Source: Candidatus Aenigmatarchaeota archaeon
Lineage (GTDB): Archaea > Aenigmatarchaeota > Aenigmatarchaeia > QMZP01
Direction: 5' to 3'
NCBI GenBank assembly: GCA_016198585.1
Contig: JACQII010000005.1
Coordinates: 16,118-80,117, forward strand
DNA length: 64,000 bases
Shown: piece by piece, positions 1 through 8,617 of the stretch
Position numbering within the stretch: the first letter of the stretch is position 1
Layout of the letters: each line of letters starts with the position of its first letter
The notes under the pieces: model-generated
Told to the model about the DNA's origin: nothing
What the model saw: only the letters and a program-made list of their open reading frames with translations
Databases searched by the model: none
Position numbers and translations under genes: made by a program

Positions 1-1
1 T

Positions 2-532
2 TCTACCCAGTTCGTCGTCGGCGGCGCGGGGGAATCGGACCAGGAAATTCTGAAGATGGCCGACTGGGAGTATCGGGAGGTCGGCCTGCAGAAGGCCTAC
101 TACTCCGCGTTCACCCCGGTCTGCTCCACTCCTCTCCAGGGGCGGCCGCAAGTCCCGGTCGCGCGGGAAGTCTCCCTGTACCGGGCCGACTTCCTGCTCC
201 GGTCCTACAAAGTCCCGCTCCGTGAACTCCAGGGAGTCTTCACCGAGGACGGTATGCTCCCTCTCGGGGATCCCAAGGTCCACCTAGCTCGGGCCCGGTT
301 CGACGGACCGGTCGATATCAACGAGGCCAGCCGCGAAGACCTCCTCCGCATCCCGGGGATCGGCCACGTCTCGGCGGCCAGGCTCCTCCAGATGCGCGCC
401 TCGGAGCCAGTCACGAGCTTCGAGCAGCTCCACCACATGGGCATCGTGCTCAAGCGCGCCCGGCCGTTCCTCAAGGTCAACGGCCATGCCCAGGCGACCC
501 TCGCCCAGTTCGGAGGGGAGGAACATGCCTGA
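2..532 (+). CDS. Putative DNA modification/repair radical SAM protein, C-terminal part
   Basis: The reading frame is open from the window edge, so only the last ~176 residues are present. The family (TIGR03916-type radical SAM protein) is known as a predicted DNA modification or repair enzyme found beside a DUF4130 partner, which is exactly the arrangement here. Visible are the conserved stretch TQFVVGGAGESD at the very start, the YYSAFTPV segment, and a C-terminal helix-hairpin-helix around residues 105-145 (INEASREDLLRIPGIG), a DNA-binding element. The radical SAM CxxxCxxC cluster lies outside the window. The stop overlaps the start of the next gene by 8 nt, suggesting translational coupling. 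Confidence 0.85.
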   Translation, partial: STQFVVGGAGESDQEILKMADWEYREVGLQKAYYSAFTPVCSTPLQGRPQVPVAREVSLYRADFLLRSYKVPLRELQGVFTEDGMLPLGDPKVHLARARFDGPVDINEASREDLLRIPGIGHVSAARLLQMRASEPVTSFEQLHHMGIVLKRARPFLKVNGHAQATLAQFGGEEHA

Positions 533-1178
533 GCAACGCAAGAAGTCCGGTGTCATCCTGCCGGGGATCGAGCACCAGGTCCGGACCGCCCGGAGGCACG
601 CGGACTTCCAGGAGAACCTCGCGCAGGCCGTCCTCCACCAGCACGCGGGAGCGGCCCGCGTGCAGGCCACCCGCGAGTCCAGGAAGCTCTACAACCTCTG
701 CAGCCAGGTCCAGGCCGAGCACATGCGGCTCACCTGCTACCTGCGGCTCGCCATCAACCCGCACGGGATCCTCCACGCCTCGCACACCCCGCGCCACCGG
801 ATCGAGGACCTCCTCGTCCGGCACTTCCTCTACCGCTTTCCCCGCTACACCATCGTCCTCGCCAGCGCGCGCGGGACCTTCATCGGCTGGGACCGCCAGA
901 TCGCCCGGTCCGACCAGCCGCTAGAGACCGTGCTCGCCCGGCTCGAGCAGTCCCAGCCCGTTGATCCGCTGCTGCAGGAGCTCAAGGCGACGGATGATGG
1001 AATCTGGGAGGCCTTCTACCGCAGTCAGTACGTGAAGGAGAAAGAGAATCCGCAGCTGTTCCGCAGGAACGTGCCCAGGGAGTTCCTCAAGACCGACGCA
1101 TTCGCCGTGGAGCGGAAACTGGGCAGGCGCGCGAAAGGGCTAGAATCATTCTTCTGGAAACGTGAAGTGCAAGAATAG
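525..1178 (+). CDS. DUF4130 / TIGR03915 DNA metabolism protein, partner of the radical SAM protein
   Basis: This 217-residue protein matches the DUF4130 family that is encoded next to the TIGR03916 radical SAM protein and is thought to form a two-gene DNA-metabolism module with it. The stretches LTCYLRLAINPHGILHA, HFLYRFPRY, and FYRSQYVKEKENPQLFRRNVPREF are typical of the family. I chose ATG 525 because GGAGGGGAGG sits just upstream and the start overlaps the end of the preceding gene; an ATG at 486 lies further inside that gene. Function in the cell is inferred only from family and context. Confidence 0.8.
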   Translation: MPEQRKKSGVILPGIEHQVRTARRHADFQENLAQAVLHQHAGAARVQATRESRKLYNLCSQVQAEHMRLTCYLRLAINPHGILHASHTPRHRIEDLLVRHFLYRFPRYTIVLASARGTFIGWDRQIARSDQPLETVLARLEQSQPVDPLLQELKATDDGIWEAFYRSQYVKEKENPQLFRRNVPREFLKTDAFAVERKLGRRAKGLESFFWKREVQE

Positions 1179-1198
1179 CGATGGGAGACGTGGAGATA

Positions 1199-2509
1199 TC
1201 AGTGCCCGTACTGCCTGCCCTCACTGCTGTAGCGGTCACCGCGGCTTCCGCCACCGCCGCCACGTCCCCCGCCCCTGCCGCCGCCACCGCGGCCGCCGAA
1301 GCTTCCCCTCCCGCCACCAGACCTGCCGCGTTCTCCCCTGCCGCCGCCACCGCGGCCGCCGAAGCGCCGCTCCTGCTTCCAGCGGATGAATGACCTTTTG
1401 AACGACGGGTTCGGCATCCGCTCGATATCCAGGTCGTTGTCGTGCTGGACCCGGCTGAAGTTCTCCCGGTCGCGCACGCCGAGGATGTTGATGGCTTTGC
1501 CCTCATGTCCGGCGCGGGCCGTCCGGCCGATGCGGTGGACGTACTCCTTGCTGTCCTTGGGGATGTCGTAGTTGTAGACGTGGGAGACGCCCTTGATGTC
1601 CAGCCCGCGGGCGGCGACGTCGGTGCAGACCAGGACCGTGACTTTTTCCGAGTGGAACCGGCGCATGGTCTGGCTCCGCTTCTCCTGGGTGAAGCCGCCG
1701 TGGATGGCCATGGCCTCGATCCCGTTCATCTGCAGGTTGTTCGCCACGAAGTCGGTGTTCGACCGCGTGTTGCAGAAGACCATCACGAGACCGGCCTGCT
1801 CATGCTGGAGAAGATGCACCAGGAGCGAGAACTTCTCGTTGTCCTGGACATCGTAGTAGACCTGGTGGAGCTTCTTGGGGTCGACCTGCTTCTCGGCCGC
1901 GACCTCGATCGGATTCTTCATGTGGTGCTGAGCGACGCGGGTCACCTCTTCGGTGATCGTCGCCGAGAAGAGCAGCGTCTGTCGCTCGGTCGGGACCTCC
2001 CTGATGATCCGCTCGACGTCGTCGATGAACCCCATGTCGAACATCCGGTCGGCCTCGTCCAGGACCAGGATCGAGACGTCAGCGAGGCGGATGGTCCGCC
2101 GTTCGAGGTGGTCCAGAATGCGGCCCGGGGTCCCCACGACCACGTCCGCGGTCCGAAGCGTGTCGATCTGGGGGTTGATCGAGAGGCCGCCGACGATCGA
2201 CGTCACTTTGAGCGGTGCAGGCTTGTGGCGGGCGAACTTGCGCAGCGCGGCCGCGACCTGCTCGGCCAGCTCCCTGGTAGGGGTCAGCACGAGGGCCTGG
2301 ATGCCTTTCCCTTGCTCGCAGTGCTGGGCGATGCGCGCGCCGAACGCAAGGGTCTTCCCGGACCCGGTCGCCGCGCCGGCGATGACGTCCTTGCCCGCGA
2401 GGATGAGCGGGATTGACTTCTCCTGGATCTCGCTGGGCTTCTCGAACTTTTCCTCGGCGATGGCCTTGAGGACGTGCTCGTGGATGCCCAGTTTCCTAAA
2501 TTGTTCCAT
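1199..2509 (-). CDS. DEAD-box ATP-dependent RNA helicase with RGG-rich tail
   Basis: All core superfamily-2 helicase motifs are visible: Q motif (PSEIQEKSIP), motif I GAATGSGKT, Ia PTREL, II DEAD, III SAT, and VI HRIGRTARAGH. The last ~50 residues are an RGG/Gly-Ser-Arg tail, usual for RNA-chaperone-like members such as RhlE/CsdA relatives. It unwinds or remodels RNA with ATP in ribosome assembly or RNA turnover. Length (436 aa) is normal. A box CTTTATAAAG at about 2537-2547 precedes the ATG by about 33 nt. Confidence 0.95.
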   Translation of the reverse strand: MEQFRKLGIHEHVLKAIAEEKFEKPSEIQEKSIPLILAGKDVIAGAATGSGKTLAFGARIAQHCEQGKGIQALVLTPTRELAEQVAAALRKFARHKPAPLKVTSIVGGLSINPQIDTLRTADVVVGTPGRILDHLERRTIRLADVSILVLDEADRMFDMGFIDDVERIIREVPTERQTLLFSATITEEVTRVAQHHMKNPIEVAAEKQVDPKKLHQVYYDVQDNEKFSLLVHLLQHEQAGLVMVFCNTRSNTDFVANNLQMNGIEAMAIHGGFTQEKRSQTMRRFHSEKVTVLVCTDVAARGLDIKGVSHVYNYDIPKDSKEYVHRIGRTARAGHEGKAINILGVRDRENFSRVQHDNDLDIERMPNPSFKRSFIRWKQERRFGGRGGGGRGERGRSGGGRGSFGGRGGGGRGGGRGGGGGSRGDRYSSEGRQYGH

Positions 2510-2620
2510 AGAAACAGGTTCCTGTTAGTGAGACTCCTTTATAAAGGGCCGCACCGGTTGGAAACCGCGTTCCCTGCCTGTTCCGGTCGCCGGGGCATTC
2601 TTTTCGCGGAGAGTGCAAGA

Positions 2621-2629
2621 CTTAAATAT
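2621..2629 (+). promoter_or_regulatory. TATA box, leaderless promoter of the RibD-like reductase
   Basis: CTTAAATAT lies 25 nt before the ATG at 2650, so the transcript is expected to begin at or next to the start codon. It is a clear example of the layout seen for most lone genes in this window and contrasts with the SD-driven block at 32-60 kb. Confidence 0.75.
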
Positions 2630-2649
2630 GTTCGTCGCCAACACGTCCT

Positions 2650-3183
2650 ATGAAGGTCACCCTGTACATGGCGATGTCCGTCAACGGCTTCGTCTCCAAG
2701 AACGCCGATGACACCAACTTTGTCTCTTCAGTCTCATGGGACACGTTCCGAAACCTCGCCAAGCAGACCGGCAACATGATCGTCGGCGGCCGGACCTACG
2801 ATATCATGGTCGAGAACAACGAGATGACCGGCTTGGAAGGCGTCAAGATCTTCGTCGTCACCCGCAATGGGGCCATGAAGACCGGCCCGCCGAACGTGAC
2901 CTTCACCAACCGGCCGCCGCAGGACATCCTGCTCTTCCTCCGGCAGATGGGGTTCAAGGAGGCCCTCGTCGCCGGCGGGGGGAAGGTGAACTGGATGTTC
3001 ATCAAGGAAAACGCGGTCGATGAGATCATCCTCGACGTCGAGCCCATCATCTTCGGCCGCGGCACGTCGCTCTTCTCCGGCCAGGGGTTCGACGTTGACC
3101 TCGAACTGATCGAAGCCAAGCCGATCGCGCCGAACGAGGTCCGCCTCCACTACCGCGTCAAGAGGCCCCCGCTGCCCGGGTAG
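2650..3183 (+). CDS. Dihydrofolate reductase / RibD C-terminal family protein
   Basis: A 177-residue protein of the DHFR-like RibD_C fold: N-terminal KVTLYMAMSVNGFVS, the NADPH-binding IVGGRTYD element near residues 45-52, the GG dinucleotide-binding turn VAGGGKVNW near 115, and the C-terminal strand region around EPIIFGRG. Family members reduce a pyrimidine or pteridine substrate with NAD(P)H; the exact substrate cannot be told from sequence. It stands alone behind a leaderless promoter, so there is no operon clue to a riboflavin or folate role. Confidence 0.85.
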   Translation: MKVTLYMAMSVNGFVSKNADDTNFVSSVSWDTFRNLAKQTGNMIVGGRTYDIMVENNEMTGLEGVKIFVVTRNGAMKTGPPNVTFTNRPPQDILLFLRQMGFKEALVAGGGKVNWMFIKENAVDEIILDVEPIIFGRGTSLFSGQGFDVDLELIEAKPIAPNEVRLHYRVKRPPLPG

Positions 3184-3191
3184 CCGGTGCG

Positions 3192-3734
3192 TCAGGGCTG
3201 CTTGCGGTCCGCATCCCGCCGGACGAGGACGCGGAAGTTCGGGTCATGATCAGGAATGCCCGATCTCTCCAGTTGGCGGTGGAAGGCTGCAATGTCCCCC
3301 TTCCGCATATGGACACTCAAGTACTTGCCGATCTGATGCGGTTCCCTTGTCGGTGAGGCCTCCTCGAGAGAGTATTCGTGCATGATTCTTGCCTTCTTTT
3401 CGAGAATTCGCCTCAATGGGGTTTGATAGGGCTCAGAGACCATGATCCGCAGCTCCACATACCCGGGCGGCGGGAGTTCGAACATGTCTTCCGCATGCTG
3501 CAGCATGAGACCGTCGAGCAGCTGGGCGCGCTCGCCGAGAACTTTCTTGACTTCTGCCTCTTCCACGTGCCGATAACGGATTCCCTGCTCGTCGAGATCG
3601 TAGAGGGCAAGGTCATTCATAAGATAGTACGGATTCGTGGGGTTGCCCAACGCGACGGTCCCGAACCTGGCCCGGAAAAGGTAGCGGAGTCCCCGCCGCC
3701 TCTCCTCGTGGTCGACGAATTGGACGAGCGCCAT
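3192..3734 (-). CDS. Hypothetical protein
   Basis: A 180-residue protein rich in charged residues with no family I recognise and no membrane segment or signal peptide. The start at 3734 (MALVQFVDHEERR) is preferred over ATG 3758 because the A/T box overlapping 3756-3762 is about 24 nt upstream of 3734, matching the leaderless layout used around it. It ends 8 nt from the convergent RibD-like gene. Confidence 0.55.
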   Translation of the reverse strand: MALVQFVDHEERRRGLRYLFRARFGTVALGNPTNPYYLMNDLALYDLDEQGIRYRHVEEAEVKKVLGERAQLLDGLMLQHAEDMFELPPPGYVELRIMVSEPYQTPLRRILEKKARIMHEYSLEEASPTREPHQIGKYLSVHMRKGDIAAFHRQLERSGIPDHDPNFRVLVRRDADRKQP

Positions 3735-3783
3735 GCCATCCCCTTTCTCCGGGGACATAAAAACTTTCGCCTGTCCGTGCCGG

Positions 3784-4308
3784 TTACCCTGGCCGGCGCA
3801 GGCAGCCCAGGAGGAAGCCCAGGTGCAGCGGGAAGTCGATCGTGTAGCGGTCCGGGTGCGCGGCGACGTCCTTCTCGACGTCAGCGAGCGGCACGAACCC
3901 CAGGACCTCCTCCACCTCGCGGGGGTCGCCGCGGAACGGGCCTGGCCAGACGGTCGCGAAGACGGTGACGAACTCCCGGTTGTCCGGCCGGTCGTTGCGG
4001 AGTTTCCCCAGCTCCTGGAACGCCAGGTCAGGGAACGGCAGTCCGTGGAAGAGCTCCTCGCGGAGCTCGTTCCTGGCCGTCGAAAGGTAATCTTCGCCGT
4101 CGTCCACGTGGCCGCCCACGTTCGCGACCTTGCCGGGCTCGACGATGTGCGCGCTGCGACGGAGGAGCAGGACCTCGGAGAGCGAGGCGTCGCGGAAGAC
4201 GAACACGCAGGAACCGCGGTGACGCAATCCCTGGTGATGGCACGTCCAGAAGTCCCGGCGGCCGGTCGGCCGGTCATGTTCGTCGACGACCAGCAGATCC
4301 TTGTACAT
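3784..4308 (-). CDS. Nudix hydrolase
   Basis: A 174-residue Nudix protein. The Nudix box is visible near residues 65-88 as GHVDDGE followed by ARNELREEL, with the glutamates that bind the catalytic metal. The N-terminal part (LVVDEHDRPTG, then a WTCHHQG segment) resembles isopentenyl-diphosphate isomerase-like or generic NUDIX proteins acting on X-linked nucleoside diphosphates; substrate unknown. The ATG at 4308 lies about 26 nt from a TTTATCC box (4331-4338), so it is read as leaderless and the longer ORF from 4362 is rejected. Confidence 0.8.
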   Translation of the reverse strand: MYKDLLVVDEHDRPTGRRDFWTCHHQGLRHRGSCVFVFRDASLSEVLLLRRSAHIVEPGKVANVGGHVDDGEDYLSTARNELREELFHGLPFPDLAFQELGKLRNDRPDNREFVTVFATVWPGPFRGDPREVEEVLGFVPLADVEKDVAAHPDRYTIDFPLHLGFLLGCLRRPG

Positions 4309-4358
4309 ACTCCCTTCAAGGCGCCGGGAGGATAAATGCGTTCGCCAGACAGTTCCTA

Positions 4359-4658
4359 TCATTCCCGGAACTCGTCGAGGTATCGCCGCGTGGCAGTGAG
4401 CCGGTCGAGAGCGCCAGTGAAATCGCCGAATACTGCCTGCCCGTCCGGCTCGTGGGGAGGGAAGCTCAGGTCTGCCTGCTCCGGCCCGTCGGTGATCAGG
4501 AAGTAGTAGCGGTCCCCGGCCGCGTAGATCCCGAGGGTCAGGTTCCCCCGATACGCCTCTCTCAGGAGCGTGTTGCCTTCTGGAAGATCGACGGCTATGG
4601 TCACCTTCCGCAGCAGGATGCCGGGGATCGGGTCGCTGCCCGGTTCGACCTCGTCCAT
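4359..4658 (-). CDS. Hypothetical small protein
   Basis: A 99-residue soluble acidic protein without a recognisable family. The ATG at 4658 is 28 nt from an ATATAAG box near 4686, so I use it rather than the upstream ATG of the longer frame. The predicted fold is mixed beta (LLRKVTIAVDL, LTLGIYAAGDRYYFLI). It sits in a row of minus-strand small genes that each have their own promoter. Confidence 0.5.
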   Translation of the reverse strand: MDEVEPGSDPIPGILLRKVTIAVDLPEGNTLLREAYRGNLTLGIYAAGDRYYFLITDGPEQADLSFPPHEPDGQAVFGDFTGALDRLTATRRYLDEFRE

Positions 4659-4798
4659 GGTGGTCTCTAATGGTCGAAGCTTCTTATATGGAGGTGCCGC
4701 GGAGTGCGCTCTTGCGCATCTGAAGTCGAAAGGAAGGTCTTCCGGACCGGACAATCGCGCTGCCGCTAGGCGGGAACGAACTGCTGTCCGGCAGGCGT

Positions 4799-5059
4799 TT
4801 ACGCGATGTCTTTCTCTGACACGATGACAAAGTCGCCGACGGATTTGACCGCGGAGAACGGGACGAGCATCCGGTTCTTTTCGTCGGTCTGCAGGTTCAG
4901 GTTGTCCGTGTGCTGCGTCGTCTCGGACAGGACCAGGTTGATGAGCTCGCCGGAATCGATGATGTAGTCGATGTCCCCGACGACCCCGAACTTCTTGCCT
5001 GATTCCTCAGAAACCAGCACCTTGCCGATCAGCGCCTTGCTCTTGAGTCGCTCTTCCAT
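4799..5059 (-). CDS. PRC-barrel domain protein
   Basis: An 86-residue protein with the features of archaeal stand-alone PRC-barrel proteins: a beta-barrel with LIGKVLVSEESGKKFGVVGDI at the N-terminus, the central SGELINLVLSE strand, and the closing LVPFSAVKSVGDFVIV. Members are often linked to RNA metabolism or photosynthetic reaction centres in other lineages; in archaea the role is not settled. Start chosen at MEERLKSK. A TTTAAAAG box lies about 45 nt upstream (5098-5106). Confidence 0.75.
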   Translation of the reverse strand: MEERLKSKALIGKVLVSEESGKKFGVVGDIDYIIDSGELINLVLSETTQHTDNLNLQTDEKNRMLVPFSAVKSVGDFVIVSEKDIA

Positions 5060-5175
5060 AGAGGCACCCTTTTGGGATGCTTCATTATAGCCGGCAAACT
5101 TTAAAAGCCTTTCACGCACACGCACGCGGTCTCTGCTGCTGGCCGGGCGATGTCCGCTTCCCGGTCTCACCTTGG

Positions 5176-6228
5176 TCAGGCGTCGACCAGGAGCGTGCGG
5201 TAGCGGGGGGCGAGGTGGTACTTGTAGGCCTTGCCGATCTTCTTCCGCTCCACGAAGCCGTCGGACAGCAGGCGGCGGACCAGGTTGTTCACCGAGCGGA
5301 TGGCGTTCTCCGTGTCCTTGTAGTCTCCCTTTGCCTGGACCTTCTTCACGATCTCGGTTGGGGTGAGATCGCCGTGGCTGGCCAGGGTGTCGACGATCAG
5401 CTTCTGGCGCGCAGGGAGGCTCTCGAGCGCGTCGATCGAGGCCTTGGCGGGCATCTCGGCCTCCTTCAGGAAATCTGCGTCGATCGTGGTGAGGCCCTTG
5501 TGCATGGCTTTCTGGGCGAGATCGTTGCAGACCTTGAGCACGTCCCGCGGGAAGCCGCCGGTCCGGTGGTGGATCGTTTCCAGCGACGCGGCGGTGAAAG
5601 GCCGGATGTCGTCGCCACCGACGTCCTCGATCCGGCGCTTGACCAGCTCGCGCGTCTCGGCGGAGGACAGCGCGGTGATGGTGACTTTCACCGAGACACG
5701 GCGCAGGAAGGTCTCGAGTTGGTCTTTCAGCGTGTGCTCAAAGACCGGGAGTCCGGCCATCACCAGCGTCAGGTTCTGGACCTGGTCGGTGATGGTCCGC
5801 AGCCACTCCAGGCTTTCGAGGCTCGCTTCGTGGCATTCGTCTACGAACAGGACGCATTTCCTGCTGTCGAGCGTGCGGTTGAGGCGGTCGCTCAGGTTGT
5901 ACATGTCCGCGCCGTTGTGGCCGAAAAGCCGGGAGAGGAAGCCGCCGCGCAGCAGGTCGTGGAAGACGAGGACCCAGTCTGCCGGCTCCTTGGGCGGCTT
6001 CGGGAGGTAGATCAGGCGGCGGTCATCGATCCGGGAGAGCACGTACTTGAGGAGCGTGGTCTTGCCCGCGCCGGTCGGGCCGAGGAGGAGGATGAACTTG
6101 TCGCCGTTGCGGATGCCGCCCTCGACTTGGGCGCGCTCGTTCGCGTAGCCGACGAAGAGGTCGGGCAGGATCCTGAAGCTGAAGGGATTGTCGTCCCAAT
6201 GGAACACGTCTTTCATCGTCGGTTCCAT
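5176..6228 (-). CDS. AAA ATPase with C-terminal winged helix (ExeA/Orc-like)
   Basis: A 350-residue ATPase. It begins with the FHWDDNPFSFRILPDLFVGY segment typical of ExeA/MshM and archaeal Orc-like AAA proteins, then Walker A GPTGAGKTT near residue 50, Walker B VLFVDECHEA near 130, and a sensor region before GGFPRDVLKVCNDLA. The last ~90 residues look like a winged-helix domain (LTPTEIVKKV, SVNNLVRRLLSDGFVERKKIG). Such proteins bind DNA and may act in replication initiation, partition or regulation. It is divergent from thpR. Confidence 0.8.
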   Translation of the reverse strand: MEPTMKDVFHWDDNPFSFRILPDLFVGYANERAQVEGGIRNGDKFILLLGPTGAGKTTLLKYVLSRIDDRRLIYLPKPPKEPADWVLVFHDLLRGGFLSRLFGHNGADMYNLSDRLNRTLDSRKCVLFVDECHEASLESLEWLRTITDQVQNLTLVMAGLPVFEHTLKDQLETFLRRVSVKVTITALSSAETRELVKRRIEDVGGDDIRPFTAASLETIHHRTGGFPRDVLKVCNDLAQKAMHKGLTTIDADFLKEAEMPAKASIDALESLPARQKLIVDTLASHGDLTPTEIVKKVQAKGDYKDTENAIRSVNNLVRRLLSDGFVERKKIGKAYKYHLAPRYRTLLVDA

Positions 6229-6412
6229 GTCATATCAACCTTCACGTCACCTTCACGCACCAGGACGACCCCGGTACTTCCAGAAGTGAAGTTGAGATTT
6301 ATAAGCGTTGTTGCCCGGATGTCCGGAACCACCGCTCACTTTTCCCTCACCGCCCTTCGAGGAATGCGTGTGGAGGTGGTGCCTATAAAGGGATGTTCGC
6401 GCAACTAATCGC

Positions 6413-6949
6413 ATGAGGCTTTTCGTTGCGGTTGACGTGAACGGGGAGGTGCGCAGGCGGATTGAGGAGATCATCCAGGATCTCGCACAGGCGGGAGCAG
6501 ACGTCGGATGGTCGCCCCCGGAGAAACTGCACTTCACCCTCAAGTTCCTCGGTGATGCGGACGTGAAGGTCGTTGAACGTCTCGTGAAGGACGCTGCCAA
6601 GAGGATCGCCCCGTTCCGCATCACTCTCGCCGGCCTCGGCTATTTCGGTTCGCCGCGCTTCGTCCGTGTCGTCTGGGCCGGCGTGAGCGAGGGCCGACAG
6701 GAGATGATCAACGCGATGGAGGCGATGAACACCGCCTTGAACGATGTCAGGAAAGAGGAGGCGCCACCGCGTCCCCATCTGACCATCGGGCGGCCGCGCG
6801 GTGAACGGAACACAGAGAACCTCCTAGAAAAGGTGGCAAAGCATAACGGTATGAAGATAGGTGAAGTTGACGTGAACCAGATGGTCCTGAAGAATAGCGC
6901 AGCCGGACACTACGAAGACCTGGCCGTGTTCCCGCTGGAGGGAGCATGA
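6413..6949 (+). CDS. thpR: RNA 2',3'-cyclic phosphodiesterase (ThpR/LigT family)
   Basis: A 178-residue 2H phosphoesterase. Both HxT catalytic motifs are present: HFTL at about residue 41 and HLTI at about 122. The N-terminus MRLFVAVDVNGEVRRRI is diagnostic for the family. The enzyme opens 2',3'-cyclic phosphates on RNA ends and was first studied as the archaeal tRNA ligase-like protein. A CCTATAAAG box about 27 nt before the ATG makes it leaderless. It overlaps the next gene by ATGA, giving a two-gene tRNA-processing operon. Confidence 0.93.
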   Translation: MRLFVAVDVNGEVRRRIEEIIQDLAQAGADVGWSPPEKLHFTLKFLGDADVKVVERLVKDAAKRIAPFRITLAGLGYFGSPRFVRVVWAGVSEGRQEMINAMEAMNTALNDVRKEEAPPRPHLTIGRPRGERNTENLLEKVAKHNGMKIGEVDVNQMVLKNSAAGHYEDLAVFPLEGA

Positions 6950-7707
6950 GATCGTTCACGGTCATCGGCGCGGTAGCGGTCATCGATGCCGGCCCGGCGC
7001 GCGAGGAGCGCGCGCTCGTGAAGGACATCCTGCGCACGCACCCGCAGATCAAGACGATCATGAAGAAGACCAGTCCCCGGAAAGGGACGTACCGCCGGCA
7101 TGCGCTCACCATCCTGTACAAACGCAAGACCGATGACGGCCTGCGACAGACCGAAACGATCCACAAAGAGTTCGGCTGCGCCTACCTGCTTGACGTCGCG
7201 AAGGCATTCTTCAATCCACGGGAATCGCGCATCCGCAGCGAGATCGCCGACGAGGTCCGCGACGGGGAACAGGTCCTGGTGATGTTCTGCGGCGTCGGGC
7301 CCTACCCGGTTCTGATCGCGAAGCGGAGGCGGTGTCTCGTCACCGGCATCGAGCTCAACCCGACAGCAGCCGCGTACGCCGAGGAGAACGTCCGGAAGAA
7401 CAAGGTGCAGGAGCGCGTGCGGATCATCCGCGGCGACGTCCGGAAGGCAGAAGGCACGTACGACCGCATCGTCATGCCGCTCGCTACTGAAGCGTATCGC
7501 TACTTTCCGCTCGCGCTGCGCCACATCCGAAAAGGTGGCATCATCCACCTCTACGGCCTCGCCCGCGAGGGCTCGCGCGAGACCGAGGATGTGATCGCTG
7601 CGGCGGCAGACGAGGCAAGGAAGAAGGTCCGCATCATTTCGGTCCGCCGTGGCGTGCCGTATTCGCCGCGCGTCACGACCGCGTATTATGACGTGAAGGT
7701 GGAGTGA
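6946..7707 (+). CDS. Trm5/Tyw2-family tRNA methyltransferase
   Basis: A 253-residue class I SAM-dependent methyltransferase of the Trm5/TYW2 group. Motif I VLVMFCGVGPYPV (near residue 105) is preceded by FFNPRESRIRSEIA, the substrate-binding part of this family, and followed by GIELNP and a VMPLATEAY segment in the place of the catalytic NxP motif. The family methylates G37 N1 or builds wyosine in tRNA. It is shorter than typical Trm5 (about 330 aa) because the N-terminal domain is reduced, so a TYW2/Trm5b-like role is possible. Coupled by ATGA overlap to thpR. Confidence 0.8.
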   Translation: MRSFTVIGAVAVIDAGPAREERALVKDILRTHPQIKTIMKKTSPRKGTYRRHALTILYKRKTDDGLRQTETIHKEFGCAYLLDVAKAFFNPRESRIRSEIADEVRDGEQVLVMFCGVGPYPVLIAKRRRCLVTGIELNPTAAAYAEENVRKNKVQERVRIIRGDVRKAEGTYDRIVMPLATEAYRYFPLALRHIRKGGIIHLYGLAREGSRETEDVIAAAADEARKKVRIISVRRGVPYSPRVTTAYYDVKVE

Positions 7708-7735
7708 AGATTGCGAGCTTGCAAGATGCACTCAT

Positions 7736-8617
7736 TCAGTCCGGGAGCTGGATTCCGTGGTAAGGCAACATCCGGTCCTTGACCCGAACCTCGCACTCAC
7801 CGAACTCGTACATAACCACTCCATCAGCGATAAGCTCGATTGCTGCCTGGAATGCGGGGACATCGGCCTTACCTTTCATCTGCTCCTGGTGCTGCTTCGC
7901 GAGCGCATCCAGTTTGTCCCAGCTCCGGTTCCGGATGAGACGCCCCACACGTTCTTCATCCACGGGAACGCGCCCGGATTCCACCAGGATAGGACCCTCA
8001 TCCGGTTTCGGCGTCGCGAAGTGGACGGTTGACCGGAATTCGAGCACGTCGTGTTCCGGACCGAATAGTAGCATGTCCTTGACCGGTGCCTCACCAGTGA
8101 AGGCGCGTGTGAACTTTTCTGCAGGAAAGGCTTCCTCGGCCTCGGACGGCAGCATATGGCCCACAGGGATGAGGTTCTGGTAAGACGCTCTCTGATCTCT
8201 GTATACGCGTTGGGTCAAGTAGTGCAGCGGCGCAGGATGCACGTTCAGCGTCCTCGGGTGCTCTTTCAAGAAATTCGCGGGTACAATCTGGAAATATCCG
8301 GAAAGGGCGATCACATCAGGTTTGGTTGTCGTAATGCCCTCAATTTCCCTCATGAGTTGGTCATGATACGCCCGGCGGGTGTCCCGGGCCGCGGGATCAT
8401 GACCATGTTCCTGGCAGAACTCTTGGTAGTCAAACGTTAGGACGGGGACCCCGTAGTTCCCTATTTTTGTGATGCCTGAGGCATCATGCTTGTCGGTTGC
8501 GGCTCCTACGATGTCATACTTCTTCTGAAGCTGAGGTCCCTCTAGGAGGCCGAGAATCGACGATGCGCCGCCGCTGAAGAGGCCGAAGACGCGCAGCCGG
8601 GAAGTGTAAGCGCTCAT
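7736..8617 (-). CDS. purN: Phosphoribosylglycinamide formyltransferase (PurN-like)
   Basis: A 293-residue formyltransferase-fold protein: an N-terminal FGLFSGGASSILGLLE motif, then DVIALSGYFQIVPANFL and the catalytic-type segment LNVHPAPLHYL (Asn/His/Pro set). PurN transfers formyl from formyl-tetrahydrofolate to GAR in purine synthesis. It is longer than bacterial PurN (about 210 aa) owing to a C-terminal extension after residue 230. The start overlaps the purD stop by ATGA, so purD-purN form one operon, which supports the purine assignment. Confidence 0.82.
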   Translation of the reverse strand: MSAYTSRLRVFGLFSGGASSILGLLEGPQLQKKYDIVGAATDKHDASGITKIGNYGVPVLTFDYQEFCQEHGHDPAARDTRRAYHDQLMREIEGITTTKPDVIALSGYFQIVPANFLKEHPRTLNVHPAPLHYLTQRVYRDQRASYQNLIPVGHMLPSEAEEAFPAEKFTRAFTGEAPVKDMLLFGPEHDVLEFRSTVHFATPKPDEGPILVESGRVPVDEERVGRLIRNRSWDKLDALAKQHQEQMKGKADVPAFQAAIELIADGVVMYEFGECEVRVKDRMLPYHGIQLPD